A stretch of 64,000 nt of DNA from RI-153 sp041391225 (GCA_041391225.1 JAWKOL010000011.1:62001-126000); one strand, 5' to 3'; numbered from the stretch's first letter, positions 18,601 to 29,026 are shown. The notes: generated from the sequence alone by a model not told the origin. Made by a program: numbers and translations.

Positions 18601-21259
18601 TTGTTCCAGGCCGTGTTCTTCGACGAGCAGTCAGCGGGATGAAGTGATTGAAGAACGCCTTGAAGAAGTTCGGCTGATTGGTCGGCCCGTAGGCGTTCTC
18701 AGCCGCCACCATGTCGGCCGTCACAGTGTAGTCGAGATCCGCCGACGAGATTCGTCGTTCTCAACGTCGTTGAGTTGCACCGAAAGCGTGCTCGTTGTCG
18801 GATTGTGGACCGTGAAGGAGGTGGTGTAGGTTTCGCCTGGTGTCGCTAAATGAGCAAACCCAGGGTAATCATTGCCGCGATAGTCGCCGGGCTGCCAGGT
18901 GGAATCTGAAACGTACACACCGTACTTACCGCTTGCCACAGCCGTGCCGCGATCCGCGTTGACGGAGCCAGCGCCCTGTGTGAATGTGTCATAGTCCAGA
19001 TCCGTTGACGTGGACATCAGCAGCGCCTTGGCGGTGGCATAATCCGGCCACATGCCGTGTGCATCGTAATAGGCCTGATAGATCAGAGCCATCACGCCTA
19101 GCCGCGACTGGCGCAGAGCGGCTGGTGCCCCATGCTACCCAAGACTTGTTGCCATCGTAGTCGCCCCAGGTCGAGATGCTGTAATAGTTGAGTTCCTCAG
19201 CGCCCTGCACCGACCATTGGCTACCACATCGACGCCGCTCGTACCACGGGCGCCAGGGCCGCGGTTCGAGAAGCTGGTGACGTCGTTATACACCATCTGC
19301 GTGGTGTTCGTGATGGAATCCCAGCCAGTGGAACCGTAAAGCGTGGATGCGCCGACACCAATCGCCACGTCGGAGCTAGGGCGCCGTGGGTGCCGTAGGC
19401 AGGCGCGCCGTTACCGGTGTGGAGAACATCATCTGCTGATAAGGCGCCCACCAACGCAGGATTTGGGAGGCATACTGGCCATCGTAGTCCCAGCCGTCGT
19501 TGTCCTGATCAGAGCTACCGTAGGAGTTGGACGTAACCTGAATTGCATCTGTGTCGACGCCGACACCATTGGTCAGCACATTGAACCCTGTCTGATCAAT
19601 GCCATCATAACCGATAGCACTGAAGAGATAGGCATCCAACTTCGAACTGGCGAAGTTGATGTAGATATCGCTGACGTTGACAACCTTGGCATTGGGTGCC
19701 ATACCGTAGACAGCTTCCCGCCGGCACGCCGCTGCCTGGCAGATCCGAGAACATAGGCAGGAGCCAGTCGGTACGAGCCTGACCAACAACGTTGGAAGCA
19801 CATTGCGTACCGTGGCTATACGCACGATCAAATGTGCTGCCTGAGAAGGCTACAAGTGTACCGTTTGCTTAAGCAGCAACGGCTACCCGTCTTGCACCCA
19901 CATGTAGTCGGAGGCGGGGATACAGTTCTGTCCATCGGCAATGAAGTAGACCATACCGCCGGAGATGTCGGCTCAGGCCGTCACCGTCGAAGTCGCGGTA
20001 TGCGATCATGTCGTTGTATGTGCTGGGATCGTTGACATCGGCTCGCGCCAACGGCTTCTCGTCGCGGAAGTCGTAATCGTTGTCCAGATCGACGTAGACG
20101 GTGTCGTAGACGCCCGCTTGTTGGGATCGGTCACCAACACGGCAGGACGTTCGCCCCATACCCAGTCGCGCAGGTCGAAATCAGGATGCGTCCCTGCGTG
20201 GACCACTGCCGCTTGTCGTCATGCTGTCGGAGATGACATATGTATGGCTTGTCCCTGTGGTCAAGAAATCGATCAACGGCGTGAAGTTGAAGCAAGAGAT
20301 ATTTGCGCCACATGCAGACACAGAAGGCTTTGCATTGAGGTATCAACAAAGTGGATACCAGCGTAGCCGCTGGACGTACGGAGCGCCGGTTGCCTTGTCG
20401 AGATACCACAAGAACTGTGAGAATGGGCTAAACACCATAGGCCAGCCGTTGTATTGAGGCGCCACAGTGCTGGAGTAGATCTTCTGGGTGCCGAACAGAT
20501 CCGGGTGCGCCGGGTCGATGCCGTCGTCCTGCACAGCCACGGTAACACCCTCGCCGCGGTAGCCGTGACCAGGCAACTTCGGCCTTGTGTGGGCCTTCAG
20601 CGGTTACCTCGAACCAGTCGCGCGACTGTGGCTCGCTGCGGCCATCGCCAAAGGCACGGGCATCGGCCCAATCGACGGCGGTCTTGCTCAATTCCAGGTT
20701 CTGGTTGCGCAAGGTCGCCCATTGTTCAGGACCAGGCTGCGCCAGAGGCTGCTCATCGTCGATTGGATATACCTCGGGGAAGTAGGTCTGCTCGAAGTAC
20801 TGGTATCAGGGCATCGACTTCGGCGAGCGATGCGATCTTGATCAGATCGTAGGGCATCACCTGGCCGAGGACGATCTGGATCGTCTGATTTCCCTTCGCC
20901 AGCGTGGGGCGTGCGCCGAACTGGCCGTTCACGAAATATCGGGCCAGGTCCATCTGGTCGGCCGGTACGTGGGCCATGATCTGCACCCATACCGGTTCCC
21001 TGGTCTCGCCGACGCCTCAACCTGCCCAGGGATGTCGACAGCCGCATGCGGCATTTTGGACAATTGAGCGCAAATCAGGGTGCAACTTGCCCATGCTGGA
21101 TGCGTCTGTGGTAGGGGGTGAATCGGCCTGGCGGAGGGTGGCCGAGACGAGCGTAGCCGAAGCAGTGGACGTGGCCATCGTCGCAACCAATGCGCCGATC
21201 ACCACGAGCACCCCGACGACACTCAGCATCAGTGTTAGTCGAGTAAGCTGACTTTTCAA
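15661..21259 (-). CDS. Very large secreted S8 subtilisin-like protease with repeat-rich C-terminus (many frameshifts)
   Basis: One gene is implied by continuous homologous pieces on one strand, from a signal peptide (MKSQLTRLTLMLSVVGVLVV then IGALVATMATSTASA) at 21259 to a stop at 15661. The S8 triad is recognisable: Asp in VAVQDDGIDPAHPDL (near 20530), His in AYSHGTQCAS (near 19810) and Ser in GTSRSAP (near 19121). After the protease come beta-sandwich segments (TTSFTVHNPTTSTLSVQL and others) and DUF11-like repeats near the end (SSVTYRLVVTNTGQTLSTAV). The intact product would be roughly 1,800 residues and extracellular. At least ten frame changes are spread over 5.6 kb, denser than elsewhere, so it is either poorly assembled or a decaying gene. 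No sorting signal such as LPXTG was seen at the end. Confidence 0.8.
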
Positions 21260-21396
21260 TGCATGTTCCTTTCTGTAACTCTAACAACGGTGGAAAGCAG
21301 TAAAAATGGGAGTAACAGAATGACACGAACTCTATTGTGGGGCCGAATCTCCTTTCTGTGCGGGTGCTTCCCGCATAGAACCATGCTCGTGTTGTG

Positions 21397-21442
21397 GGTG
21401 AGTGCTTAGTCTGATCAATGGTGAGTGCTTAGTCTGATCAAT
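21397..21442. repeat. 23-bp tandem direct repeat
   Basis: GGTGAGTGCTTAGTCTGATC plus AAT occurs twice back to back with no mismatch (21397-21419 and 21420-21442). The start of the subtilase gene lies about 140 bp away on the other strand. Confidence 0.9.
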
Positions 21443-21652
21443 AAAGACAGAAGCCCGCTGAATCGCGTGCTTTCTTGTCCCAGGAGATATTCTGAAGTAA
21501 CGGCTAGGGGGACTGGGTGCAACCTGTCTTAATGATCGTGGACATACAGATGCCTTACAGCACTTTGTTCACCCATTCTACTCACAACCGTGGAATCGTC
21601 AAACACAGCGCTATGCAACCACAGGCAAGGAACGCGTTGCGCGCTGGGGGCC

Positions 21653-21688
21653 AACCTTCCAGGAAGGCGCAGAACCATCCTGGAAGGG
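21653..21688. repeat. CCTTCCAGGAAGG palindrome
   Basis: CCTTCCAGGAAGG is followed after a short gap by CCATCCTGGAAGG. A closely related palindrome occurs at 34878-34912 beside the accessory island. Confidence 0.6.
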
Positions 21689-21832
21689 CAAGCGCTGAAA
21701 CCGATCAGCATCTCGAAACGTATTACTACCGATAACCAACACGCTATCCACCGCACCGTTCGTTCTACATGACGAGAGTGCATTATGCTACAATACTCAC
21801 ACTGAACGACCAGACACAACCAGAGGCACCCA

Positions 21833-23572
21833 TTGCAACGTCTGCTAAGCGCCGAACAAGACAAACTCCTGCGCCAGGAACGCAGCCTGCTCGAATCGTT
21901 GCAGGTGACGCTGGCGCGCCTGGGCGCGCCCGAAGAGGACCTGGATCTGATCCGCCAGAGCCTACACCAGTTGGACGAGATGTTCCTGCTGGTGATCGTA
22001 GGCGAGTTCAACGCGGGCAAGAGCGCCGTGATCAACGCCCTGCTGGGGGATCGCTTCCTGGCCGAGGGCGTTGTCCCTACCACCAGCCAGCTTCACCTGC
22101 TGCGCTACGGCCCATCGCTGGAAAGATCGATGAACGAGCAGGGCATCATCGTCGTCGACCTGCCGGTGGAGTGGCTGCGTGAAGTCAATCTGGTGGACAC
22201 ACCCGGCACCAACGCCGTGATCCGCCAACACGAGGCGATCACCGAGCACTTTGTGCCGCGCAGCGATCTGGTGCTCTTCGTCACCAGCGCGGATCGACCT
22301 TTCAGCGAGAGCGAACGCACCTTCCTGGAGCGCATCCGCAAGTGGGGCAAAAAGATCGTCGTCATCCTCAACAAGTTCGATCTGCTGCAAACCGAAGCGG
22401 AACAGGCGCAGGTGCTCGATTTTGTGCGCGACAACGGCAAGTCGCTGTTGGGCGTCGAGCCGCAGATCTTCCCTGTCAGCGCGCGGCTGGCGCTCACGGC
22501 CAAGCAGAACGGCGTCAACGACGGGCCGGCCTGGCTGGAAAGTCGCTTCGCCGCACTGGAAGATTTTATTCTCCACACACTGGACAGCACCGAACGCGTG
22601 CGCCTCAAGCTGGAAAATCCACTGGGCGTGGCGGGCAAGCTGGTGGAGAAATACCAAGATGTGATCGACGAGCGCCAGAGCCTCCTGCGCGGTGACTTCC
22701 AAACGCTGGACACCATCGAAGAACAACTCGATGTTTATCAGACGGACATGCGCCGCGATTTTCAATACCAGAGCAGCCGCGTCGACAACGTCCTCTACGA
22801 GATGATGGAGCGCGGCGACGCCTACTTCGACGAGACGTTGCGCATCACCCGCGTCTTCGATCTGGTGAACAGCGAGAAGCTGCGCGGCGAATTCGAGCGC
22901 AAAGTCATCGCCGACACCAGCCGCGACATCGAGCAGCACGTCAACGAGCTGATCGATTGGTTGATCGACAAAGACTACCGTCAGTGGCAGTCGGTGATGG
23001 AGTTCATCAACCGCCGCGCCTCGCAACACGCCGAGCGCATGGTGGGCCAGGTGACGGGCGACTTCGAGTTCAACCGGCAGAAGTTGCTGCAAAGCGTGGG
23101 CCGCAGCGCCCGCGAGGTGGTAGACACCTACAATCGCGAAGACGAATCGCAGAAGCTGGCGCAGGAGATGCAGCGCGCCATCATGCAGACCACCGCTGTG
23201 GAAGTGGGCGCGCTGGGCTTGGGCGCGCTGCTGGTGGCTGTCCTCCACACACCGCTGCTGGACATTACTGGCATCGTCGGGGCGAGCGCAGTAGCGGCAT
23301 TGGGCCTTTATGTGCTACCCTATCGGAGATCGCGCATCAAAATTGATCTACGCAACCGCATCAACGAGCTACGCGGCCGGCTGGATGCTGCCTTGGTGCG
23401 CCAGTTCGAGGCAGAATTGAAGCAGAGTGTCCAACGCATCCACGGCGCGATTGCGCCCTATACCCGCTTCGTGCGCGTGGAACGCGAAAAGTTGGAACTG
23501 TTGGATGGATCGCTACGCGAGGCCGAATCGCAATTGGCACAGATGCGCGCCACCGTCGGCGAAATCCGCTAA
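21833..23572 (+). CDS. Bacterial dynamin-like GTPase
   Basis: The 579-residue protein has the dynamin-type GTPase set: G1 GEFNAGKS at 57-64, G2 Thr in PTTSQ at 82-86, G3 DTPGT at 122-126 and G4 NKFD at 180-183. A long helical stalk follows, then two adjacent hydrophobic segments around 445-490 (VGALGLGALLVAVLHTPLLD and VGASAVAALGLYVLPY) that would insert in the membrane, and a final coiled-coil tail. Such proteins remodel membranes. The start is the TTG at 21833 behind AGAGG; no better ATG exists upstream. It stands alone rather than in the usual bacterial dynamin pair. Confidence 0.9.
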   Translation: MQRLLSAEQDKLLRQERSLLESLQVTLARLGAPEEDLDLIRQSLHQLDEMFLLVIVGEFNAGKSAVINALLGDRFLAEGVVPTTSQLHLLRYGPSLERSMNEQGIIVVDLPVEWLREVNLVDTPGTNAVIRQHEAITEHFVPRSDLVLFVTSADRPFSESERTFLERIRKWGKKIVVILNKFDLLQTEAEQAQVLDFVRDNGKSLLGVEPQIFPVSARLALTAKQNGVNDGPAWLESRFAALEDFILHTLDSTERVRLKLENPLGVAGKLVEKYQDVIDERQSLLRGDFQTLDTIEEQLDVYQTDMRRDFQYQSSRVDNVLYEMMERGDAYFDETLRITRVFDLVNSEKLRGEFERKVIADTSRDIEQHVNELIDWLIDKDYRQWQSVMEFINRRASQHAERMVGQVTGDFEFNRQKLLQSVGRSAREVVDTYNREDESQKLAQEMQRAIMQTTAVEVGALGLGALLVAVLHTPLLDITGIVGASAVAALGLYVLPYRRSRIKIDLRNRINELRGRLDAALVRQFEAELKQSVQRIHGAIAPYTRFVRVEREKLELLDGSLREAESQLAQMRATVGEIR

Positions 23573-23589
23573 GGAGAAATCAGAGAAAT

Positions 23590-23743
23590 AATGATCCACG
23601 AAGCCACACGAAGATACACGAAGGCAGAAAAGAACAAGCAGAAAGATCTTCTGCTCTGTTGTCCTGCGAATCTTGAAATCCGTGTCCCTCTTTCTCCTCT
23701 TCGTGGTTCTTTGTGTGCCTTCGTGGATCATCAAAATTCTGAG
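23590..23743. repeat. CACGAAG / CTTCGTG palindromic element, copy 1
   Basis: Left arm ATGATCCACGAAGCCACACG and right arm words TTCGTGGTTCTTTGTGTG and CCTTCGTGGATCATC enclose a stem AGAAAGATCTTCTG and the segment AAATCCGTGTCCCTC. Similar elements at 31888-32052 and 47520-47703, and a half element at 717-745, share these words. Confidence 0.85.
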
Positions 23744-23790
23744 ATGTTCTAATCCTTGTCTCTATCCGGAACCACAAGACAGGAGCTACC

Positions 23791-24333
23791 GTGCCCTACG
23801 TTTCACTGATCGCACTGGATACGGAAAATCACGTGGCCGCCCTGCAACGGGTCTACGAGTTGACCCCCAGTTTCTGGGATCTCTACGGTCTTCTCGGCGC
23901 GCCGGAGGGCCAGGGGGAACGCGATCTAAAGGCCATCGAAGAGGAAGCCGGGCGCTACGGCATGGGGATCCTGCTGCCCAACGAACCGGGCAACAGCGAC
24001 GCCGGCGCGCAATTGGTGGGCCTGATCGACTTCCGCTTGCACTGGCCAGAGCAAGGCGTCTGCTACGTGGGGATGTTGATGGTGGCCGAACCCTTCCAAC
24101 GCCAGGGGATCGGCACCGAAGCCTGGCTTACGCTGGAACCGTGGCTGGCCAACGAAGCCAAGATGCACACCGTGCGCCTGGGTGTGGAGCAGTTCAACCC
24201 CGGCGCGCTCAAATTCTTTGAATCCATCGGCTTCCAGTTGACAGGCGAGAGCCAGCGCGTGCGCTCAGGCAAGCGGTTGGTGCGTCTGCTCTACCTGGAA
24301 AAGCAACTGGAAGCAGACAGCAACGCCTCATGA
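23791..24333 (+). CDS. GNAT-family N-acetyltransferase
   Basis: The 180-residue protein has the acetyl-CoA binding region of GNAT enzymes: strand VCYVGMLMVAEPFQRQGIGT (motif A, with the QRQGIG loop) and the later LGVEQFNPGALKFFESIGFQ segment (motif B). It would acetylate an amine on an unknown small molecule or protein. The start is GTG at 23791 with AGGAG just upstream. The stop overlaps the ATG of the NUDIX gene (ATGA), so the two are translationally coupled. Confidence 0.85.
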   Translation: MPYVSLIALDTENHVAALQRVYELTPSFWDLYGLLGAPEGQGERDLKAIEEEAGRYGMGILLPNEPGNSDAGAQLVGLIDFRLHWPEQGVCYVGMLMVAEPFQRQGIGTEAWLTLEPWLANEAKMHTVRLGVEQFNPGALKFFESIGFQLTGESQRVRSGKRLVRLLYLEKQLEADSNAS

Positions 24334-24995
24334 CCGCACAACTCGATCTACTGCGCATGGCCGACGAACTACGCGCCATGACCAACCTGAGCCTCCGCTA
24401 TACGCAAGATCCCTACCAGATCGAACGCTATGAGCGAGTCCTCGAAATTGCCGCCGAACTGGCGGCTTTTTCGACACAGGCAGACGCAGCGGAGATGAAG
24501 CAACTCTTTCTGCATGATCGCCGCTACATCACGCCCTACAGCGTCGTGGAGACAGCCACCTTCGACGACGAAGGCCGCATTCTGCTGATGCGGCGAGCCG
24601 ACAACGGCCATTGGGGGCTGCCCGGCGGCGCCTGCGACGTAGGCGAAACGCCGTCCACCGGCGCAGCGCGTGAAGCGTGGGAAGAGACCGGCTGCATCGT
24701 GGACGTCGACCACCTGCTGGGCGTCTTCGACGGACGTTACATGCACGAAGAGACGTTGCACCATCTCTACATCTTCCTCTTCCACGGGCGCTGGGTGAGC
24801 GGCGAACCTCGCCTCACCCGCGAAACCGTTGACGTCGGCTGGTTCACCGAAGACGAAGTCCCCTGGGGCAACCTATCCGGTCACCACGACGTACGCATTC
24901 GTCACGCCTTCCGCTGGCAGCGCGATCCGTCGATTCCCGTCCACTTCGAGCGCGAGCCTTGGGAGCCAAGGTCGACGTTTCAGCACGAAACGTAA
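24330..24995 (+). CDS. NUDIX hydrolase with N-terminal helical domain
   Basis: The catalytic Nudix box reads GGACDVGETPSTGAAREAWE then ETGC, matching the GX5EX7REUXEEXGU pattern for Mg binding. The enzyme would hydrolyse a nucleoside diphosphate linked to another moiety. About 70 residues before it (LLRMADELRAMTNLSLRYTQ) resemble the N-terminal domain found in a subgroup of NUDIX proteins that may act on nucleotide sugars. Length is 221 residues, with EVPWGNLSGHHDVRI near the C-terminus. It is coupled to the GNAT gene ahead of it. Confidence 0.9.
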   Translation: MTAQLDLLRMADELRAMTNLSLRYTQDPYQIERYERVLEIAAELAAFSTQADAAEMKQLFLHDRRYITPYSVVETATFDDEGRILLMRRADNGHWGLPGGACDVGETPSTGAAREAWEETGCIVDVDHLLGVFDGRYMHEETLHHLYIFLFHGRWVSGEPRLTRETVDVGWFTEDEVPWGNLSGHHDVRIRHAFRWQRDPSIPVHFEREPWEPRSTFQHET

Positions 24996-25120
24996 TGCGT
25001 AATTCGTAATTGCCCGAGTATCACTCAATCTACGTGGACATGATATCGCGCCAGAGTGAGTAGCTACCCAAACAAAGCCAATATACTCAAGAAATTACGC
25101 ATCACGCATTACGTATTACG
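24989..25120. repeat. GCGTAATNCGTAAT palindromic element
   Basis: Left arm GTAATGCGTAATTCGTAATT at about 24994 and right arm AATTACGCATCACGCATTAC at about 25093 are near-inverted copies, separated by about 80 unrelated bases. Two convergent genes end on it, so it may terminate both. Confidence 0.8.
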
Positions 25121-25122
25121 CG

Positions 25123-25593
25123 CTACTGCACCTGCAATTTCCCCTGCATCGCCGGATAGTGACCGGCTACCGTGCAGATCACCAGGTACTCGCCGATCTC
25201 GGCGGGCGCAGTGAAGGTGTGCGTTTCGGTTACCCCGGCAGGCACCACGTCGCCCACATAGTAGAGTAGCGCCTCTTGTTCCGCCCCGCCCGTGTAGGGG
25301 ACCGGTACTTCTTCGCCCTTCTTGACGATGGCCCAGTTGTGCTCCAAATTGCCCACGTTGGCCAGTTCAATCGACACCGATTCGCCCGCGGTCACGGCCC
25401 AAACCGGCGGATTGCCCAGGTTGTCGGCACTGTCGCCGAAGTAGATGTCGTGCATTTCCACGCGAAGCCCATCGGACGCCGCCACCGGTGCAGCCGAGTC
25501 GGCGGCAGGTGCATCACTGTCCGATCCGCCACAGGCGGCAATTACCAAAAGAGCAACGATGGCCAAAATCAACCTCATGCGTTGCATGCTCAT
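25123..25593 (-). CDS. Cupredoxin-like copper lipoprotein
   Basis: The 156-residue precursor has a lipoprotein signal ending LVIAAC with the modified Cys at 21, then a Ser/Ala/Asp linker. The rest is a plastocyanin-like domain with type I copper ligands His85 (LEHNW), Cys140, His145 and Met149 (CTVAGHYPAM). It would sit on the outer face of the cytoplasmic membrane and shuttle electrons or bind copper. The start at 25593 precedes a short basic segment typical of signal peptides. No respiratory gene is adjacent. Confidence 0.9.
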   Translation of the reverse strand: MSMQRMRLILAIVALLVIAACGGSDSDAPAADSAAPVAASDGLRVEMHDIYFGDSADNLGNPPVWAVTAGESVSIELANVGNLEHNWAIVKKGEEVPVPYTGGAEQEALLYYVGDVVPAGVTETHTFTAPAEIGEYLVICTVAGHYPAMQGKLQVQ

Positions 25594-25792
25594 GCTCTCC
25601 TTTCAAGAGATGAATATCAAAAACGGATGTACGCTACAGCGACCTGCGCGCGCCCCTGGTATCATGGAGCCTTGCAGTCTGCAACGTCGGAAAAATGATG
25701 CCGGTGCATCACAAAGATGGCATTTTACACGATTCAGTGCGACACAGAAATCCTGATGCTGCGTGTGCGCAAAAAATGCACTGGGTGATGTG

Positions 25793-25821
25793 TTGCACTT
25801 CTTATCTCAATCCGCTAAAAT
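25793..25821 (+). promoter_or_regulatory. Candidate uvrA promoter
   Basis: TTGCAC at 25793-25798, a 17-base spacer and TAAAAT at 25816-25821 form a sigma-70-like promoter on the plus strand. Transcription would start near 25828, inside the reach of the SOS box just downstream. Confidence 0.6.
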
Positions 25822-25831
25822 GGGGGTTCGG

Positions 25832-25843
25832 GAACATTTGTTC
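25832..25843. promoter_or_regulatory. LexA (SOS) operator, GAAC-N4-GTTC type
   Basis: GAACATTTGTTC is an exact GAAC-N4-GTTC palindrome, the LexA site type of Gram-positive bacteria and several other phyla. It directly follows the candidate uvrA promoter, where a repressor would block initiation. uvrA is a classical SOS gene. Confidence 0.7.
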
Positions 25844-25985
25844 GCCCCTTCCCAAAGCATCTTCTTGACACACGCAGCACGATCACCGGCATGGTACACT
25901 GCCGCAGGGGAAATACCCGGCGTAGACGATGACGCTGCCGGTGTGCTGCACTTCTGTAAACTCTACACGAGAGGCAAGGCACTTC

Positions 25986-28956
25986 ATGGCGCTAGATAAA
26001 TTGGTGGTGCGCGGCGCACGCGAACACAACCTCAAAGACGTCAGCCTGGAAATTCCTCGCGACAAGTTGGTGGTGATCACCGGCCTCAGCGGCAGTGGAA
26101 AGAGCAGCCTTGCCTTCGACACGATCTACGCCGAAGGCCAGCGCCGCTACGTGGAGTCGCTTTCGGCCTACGCCCGCCAGTTCTTAGGATTGATGGAGAA
26201 ACCCGACGTCGACCAGATCGAGGGCCTCAGCCCGGCCATCTCCATCGACCAAAAAGGCGCAGGGCGCAACCCGCGCTCGACAGTCGGCACCGTCACCGAA
26301 GTGTACGACTACCTGCGTCTGCTCTACGCCCGCATCGGCCAGCCCCACTGCCCCCAATGCGGCGAACCCATCAGCCAGCAGACGCCGCAGCAGATCGTTG
26401 ATGCCATCCTCGACATGGGCGACGGCACACGGCTGATGCTGCTGGCGCCGCTGATCCGCGACCGCAAAGGACACCACAAGGGCGTCTTCGAGAACTTGCA
26501 GGCGCAGGGCTACGTACGTGTGCGCGTCAACGGCGAGATCTACGAAGTCAGCGAAGTTCCCGATCTGGATCGCTACAAGAACCACACCATCGAAGTGGTG
26601 ATCGACCGCATCGTGGTGCGCGGTGAACACCCCGATCCCGACGATCCCGGCATGATTTTGCCCGGCACAGATCGCATCCGTCTCACCGATTCGGTGGAGA
26701 CGGCGCTACGCCTGGGCGAAGGCGTGATGGTGGTCTCCATCATCGAGCGCGTCCCCGCCGACGGCAACGGCGCCATGACCGAAGTGGTCACAGATCGCCT
26801 GTTCAGCGAACATTTCGCCTGTGTCACCTGCGGCCTTAGCTTCGATGAGATCGAGCCGCGCACGTTTAGCTTCAACAGCCCGCACGGCGCCTGCCCCAAC
26901 TGCGACGGCCTGGGCACACTCAAGGAATTCGATCCCGACCTGATCCTCGACGACGCGTCGAGCATCGACGGCGGCGCCGTGCTGCCCTGGGTGCGCAACA
27001 GCAGCAACGGCGACGACGAGGACGGTTACTACATGCAGTTGCTGCGTTCCGTCTGCCGTGAGTACGCCATCCCGCACAACGTGCCGGTGGGCGAACTCAG
27101 TGAGAAGCAGCGCAACACCATCCTCCACGGCCTGCCCCAAGACGAGAAAGTGCGCGTCAACTACCGAAATTTCAAGGGCCACAGCCGCACATACGAGACC
27201 CAATTCCAGGGTGTGATCCCCAACCTGCAACGCCGCTACCGTGAGACAGACAGCGAGTACATCCGCAGCAAGTTGGAAGAATTCATGAGCATCACACCCT
27301 GTCCGGTCTGCCACGGCAGGCGCCTGCGCCCGCTGGCCCTGGGTGTGACGGTGGCCGACCACAACATCAACGACGTTACCACGCTGCCCGTGTCCGACTC
27401 GTTGCTCTGGGTGCAGCGGCTGCGTGGCGGCAACGGCGCGGCCCCGGCGCTCAGGAATCGTGACATGGCGATTGCCGGCCAGGTGCTCAAAGAGATCGAA
27501 GCGCGGCTGGGGTTCATGGTCAACGTGGGGCTGGATTACCTCACCCTGGATCGCATGGCGGCCACGCTTTCCGGCGGCGAGGCGCAGCGCATCCGCCTGG
27601 CCACGCAGATCGGCAGCCAGTTGATGGGTGTTCTCTATATTTTGGACGAACCCAGCATCGGTTTGCACCAGCGCGACAATGATCGGCTGATCGAAACGTT
27701 GAAGGGGATGCGCGATCTGGGCAACACGGTGTTGGTGGTGGAACACGACGAAGACACGATCCTGGCCGCCGATTGGGTGGTGGACATGGGGCCGGGCGCG
27801 GGTGAACATGGCGGCGAAGTCGTGGTCTCCGCGGCGCAAGACGAGTTCGTCCACGCGCCCGACAGCCTCACGGCGCAGTACATCCGCGGCGAGCGGCGTA
27901 TCCCTGTCCCCGCGGAACGGCGCGAGGGCAACGGCGAGTACTTGCAGATCCGCGGCGCCCGTGAAAACAACCTAAAAGGCGTCGACGTACGCATTCCGTT
28001 GGGCAAGTTCGTGGCGGTGACCGGCGTCAGCGGCAGCGGCAAGTCGACGCTGGTGGTGGAGGTGCTCTACAAGAAGCTGGCGCAGATGTTCTACCGCGCC
28101 AAGGCCCGCCCCGGTGAGCATACGGCGCTGGAAGGCACCGAGCACCTGGACAAAGTTATCGAGATCGATCAAAGCCCCATCGGGCGCACGCCGCGCTCAA
28201 CCCGGCCACCTACGTCGGCTGTTCACACCCATGCGCGAACTGTTCGCCACCATCCCCGAAGCCAAGGCGCGCGGCTACAAGCCCGGTCGCTTCAGCTTCA
28301 ACGTGAAGGGCGGACGCTGCGAAACGGTGCAAAGGCGACGGCATCATCCGCATCGAGATGCAATTCCTGCCCGACGTCTACGTACCGTGCGAAGAGTGTC
28401 ACGGTCATCGCTACAACCGTGAGACGCTGGCGATCAAGTTCCGAGGCAAGTCTATCGCCGACATTCTGGACATGTCGGTGGAAGAGGCGCTGGAATTCTT
28501 CCAGAACATCCGCGCATCCGCAGTCGGCTGGAGACGTTGTCTGCTGTGGGTCTGGGCTACATCCGGCTGGGGCAGCCAGCCACCACGCTCTCCGGCGGTG
28601 AGGCGCAACGCATCAAGCTGAGCAAGGAACTGAGCCGCCGCGACACCGGCAACACGTTCTATATCCTCGACGAGCCGACCACTGGCCTCCACTTCGAGGA
28701 CGTGCGCCGCCTGCTCGAAGTGCTGCACGAGTTGGTGGACCGCGGCAGCACCGTCCTCGTGATCGAGCACAACCTCGACGTGATCAAGAACTGCGACTGG
28801 CTCATCGACATGGGGCCGGAAGGCGGCGGCAAGGGTGGCGTCGTCATCGCCGAGGGGACGCCCGAACACGTGGCCGAAATCGAGAAGAGCTACACGGGGC
28901 GGTACCTCAAGCCGATGTTGGTGCGGGATCGGGATAGAGAACGGGAACATGCGTGA
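25986..28956 (+). CDS. uvrA: UvrA, excinuclease ABC subunit A (three frameshifts near the 3' end)
   Basis: UvrA is the DNA-damage recognition ATPase of nucleotide excision repair. The N-terminal Walker A is GLSGSGKSS at 33-41, followed by the YVESLSAYARQFLG block, a zinc finger with CPQC, a second Cys pair CVTC and CPNC, and the signature LSGGEAQRIRLATQIGS. The second ATPase unit has GVSGSGKSTLVVEVL, CEECHGHRYNRETL and LSGGEAQRIKLS, ending in GTPEHVAEIEKSYTGRYLK. Frame breaks lie near 28197, 28333 and 28510; single-base changes restore UvrA of about 990 residues. The start at 25986 gives the family N-terminus MALDKLVVRGAREHNLK. Likely SOS-controlled. Confidence 0.96.
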
Positions 28957-29026
28957 TGCGTGATGCGTGATGCGTGATGCGTGATTGCGTGATGCGTGAT
29001 GCGTGATGCGTGATGCGTGATGCGTG
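28949..29026. repeat. ATGCGTG tandem array, about 11 copies
   Basis: The 7-mer ATGCGTG is repeated head to tail five times, then one 8-base unit ATTGCGTG, then five more. It begins inside the last codons of uvrA, including its stop. It is related to the GCGTAAT words used in the dispersed palindromes. Confidence 0.9.

Larger units (their letters stand above)
21260..21832. other. Intergenic region with short repeats before the dynamin-like gene
   Basis: No gene is supported. It contains a 23-bp tandem direct repeat (21397-21442) and a CCTTCCAGGAAGG palindrome (21653-21688), and lies upstream of two divergent genes. TACAAT at 21789-21794 is a possible -10 box for the dynamin-like gene, but no clear -35 box pairs with it. 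Confidence 0.5.
25594..25985. other. Control region of uvrA and of the cupredoxin gene
   Basis: No gene is supported. The region contains a plausible uvrA promoter and a LexA-type box, listed separately. An isolated TTGACA near 25865 is too far from any -10 box to count. Confidence 0.6.

Noticed and set aside
21962..23248. 428-residue open frame on the minus strand
   Set aside because: Opposite the dynamin-like GTPase, with His/Leu/Gln-rich low-complexity composition and no recognisable motif.
25864..25905. TTGACA near 25865 as uvrA promoter
   Set aside because: The nearest TACACT-like box is about 24 bases away, too far for a sigma-70 promoter.
28949..29026. Repeats at the end of uvrA as a CRISPR array
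   Set aside because: Units are 7 bp head to tail without spacers of any size; this is a simple tandem repeat.
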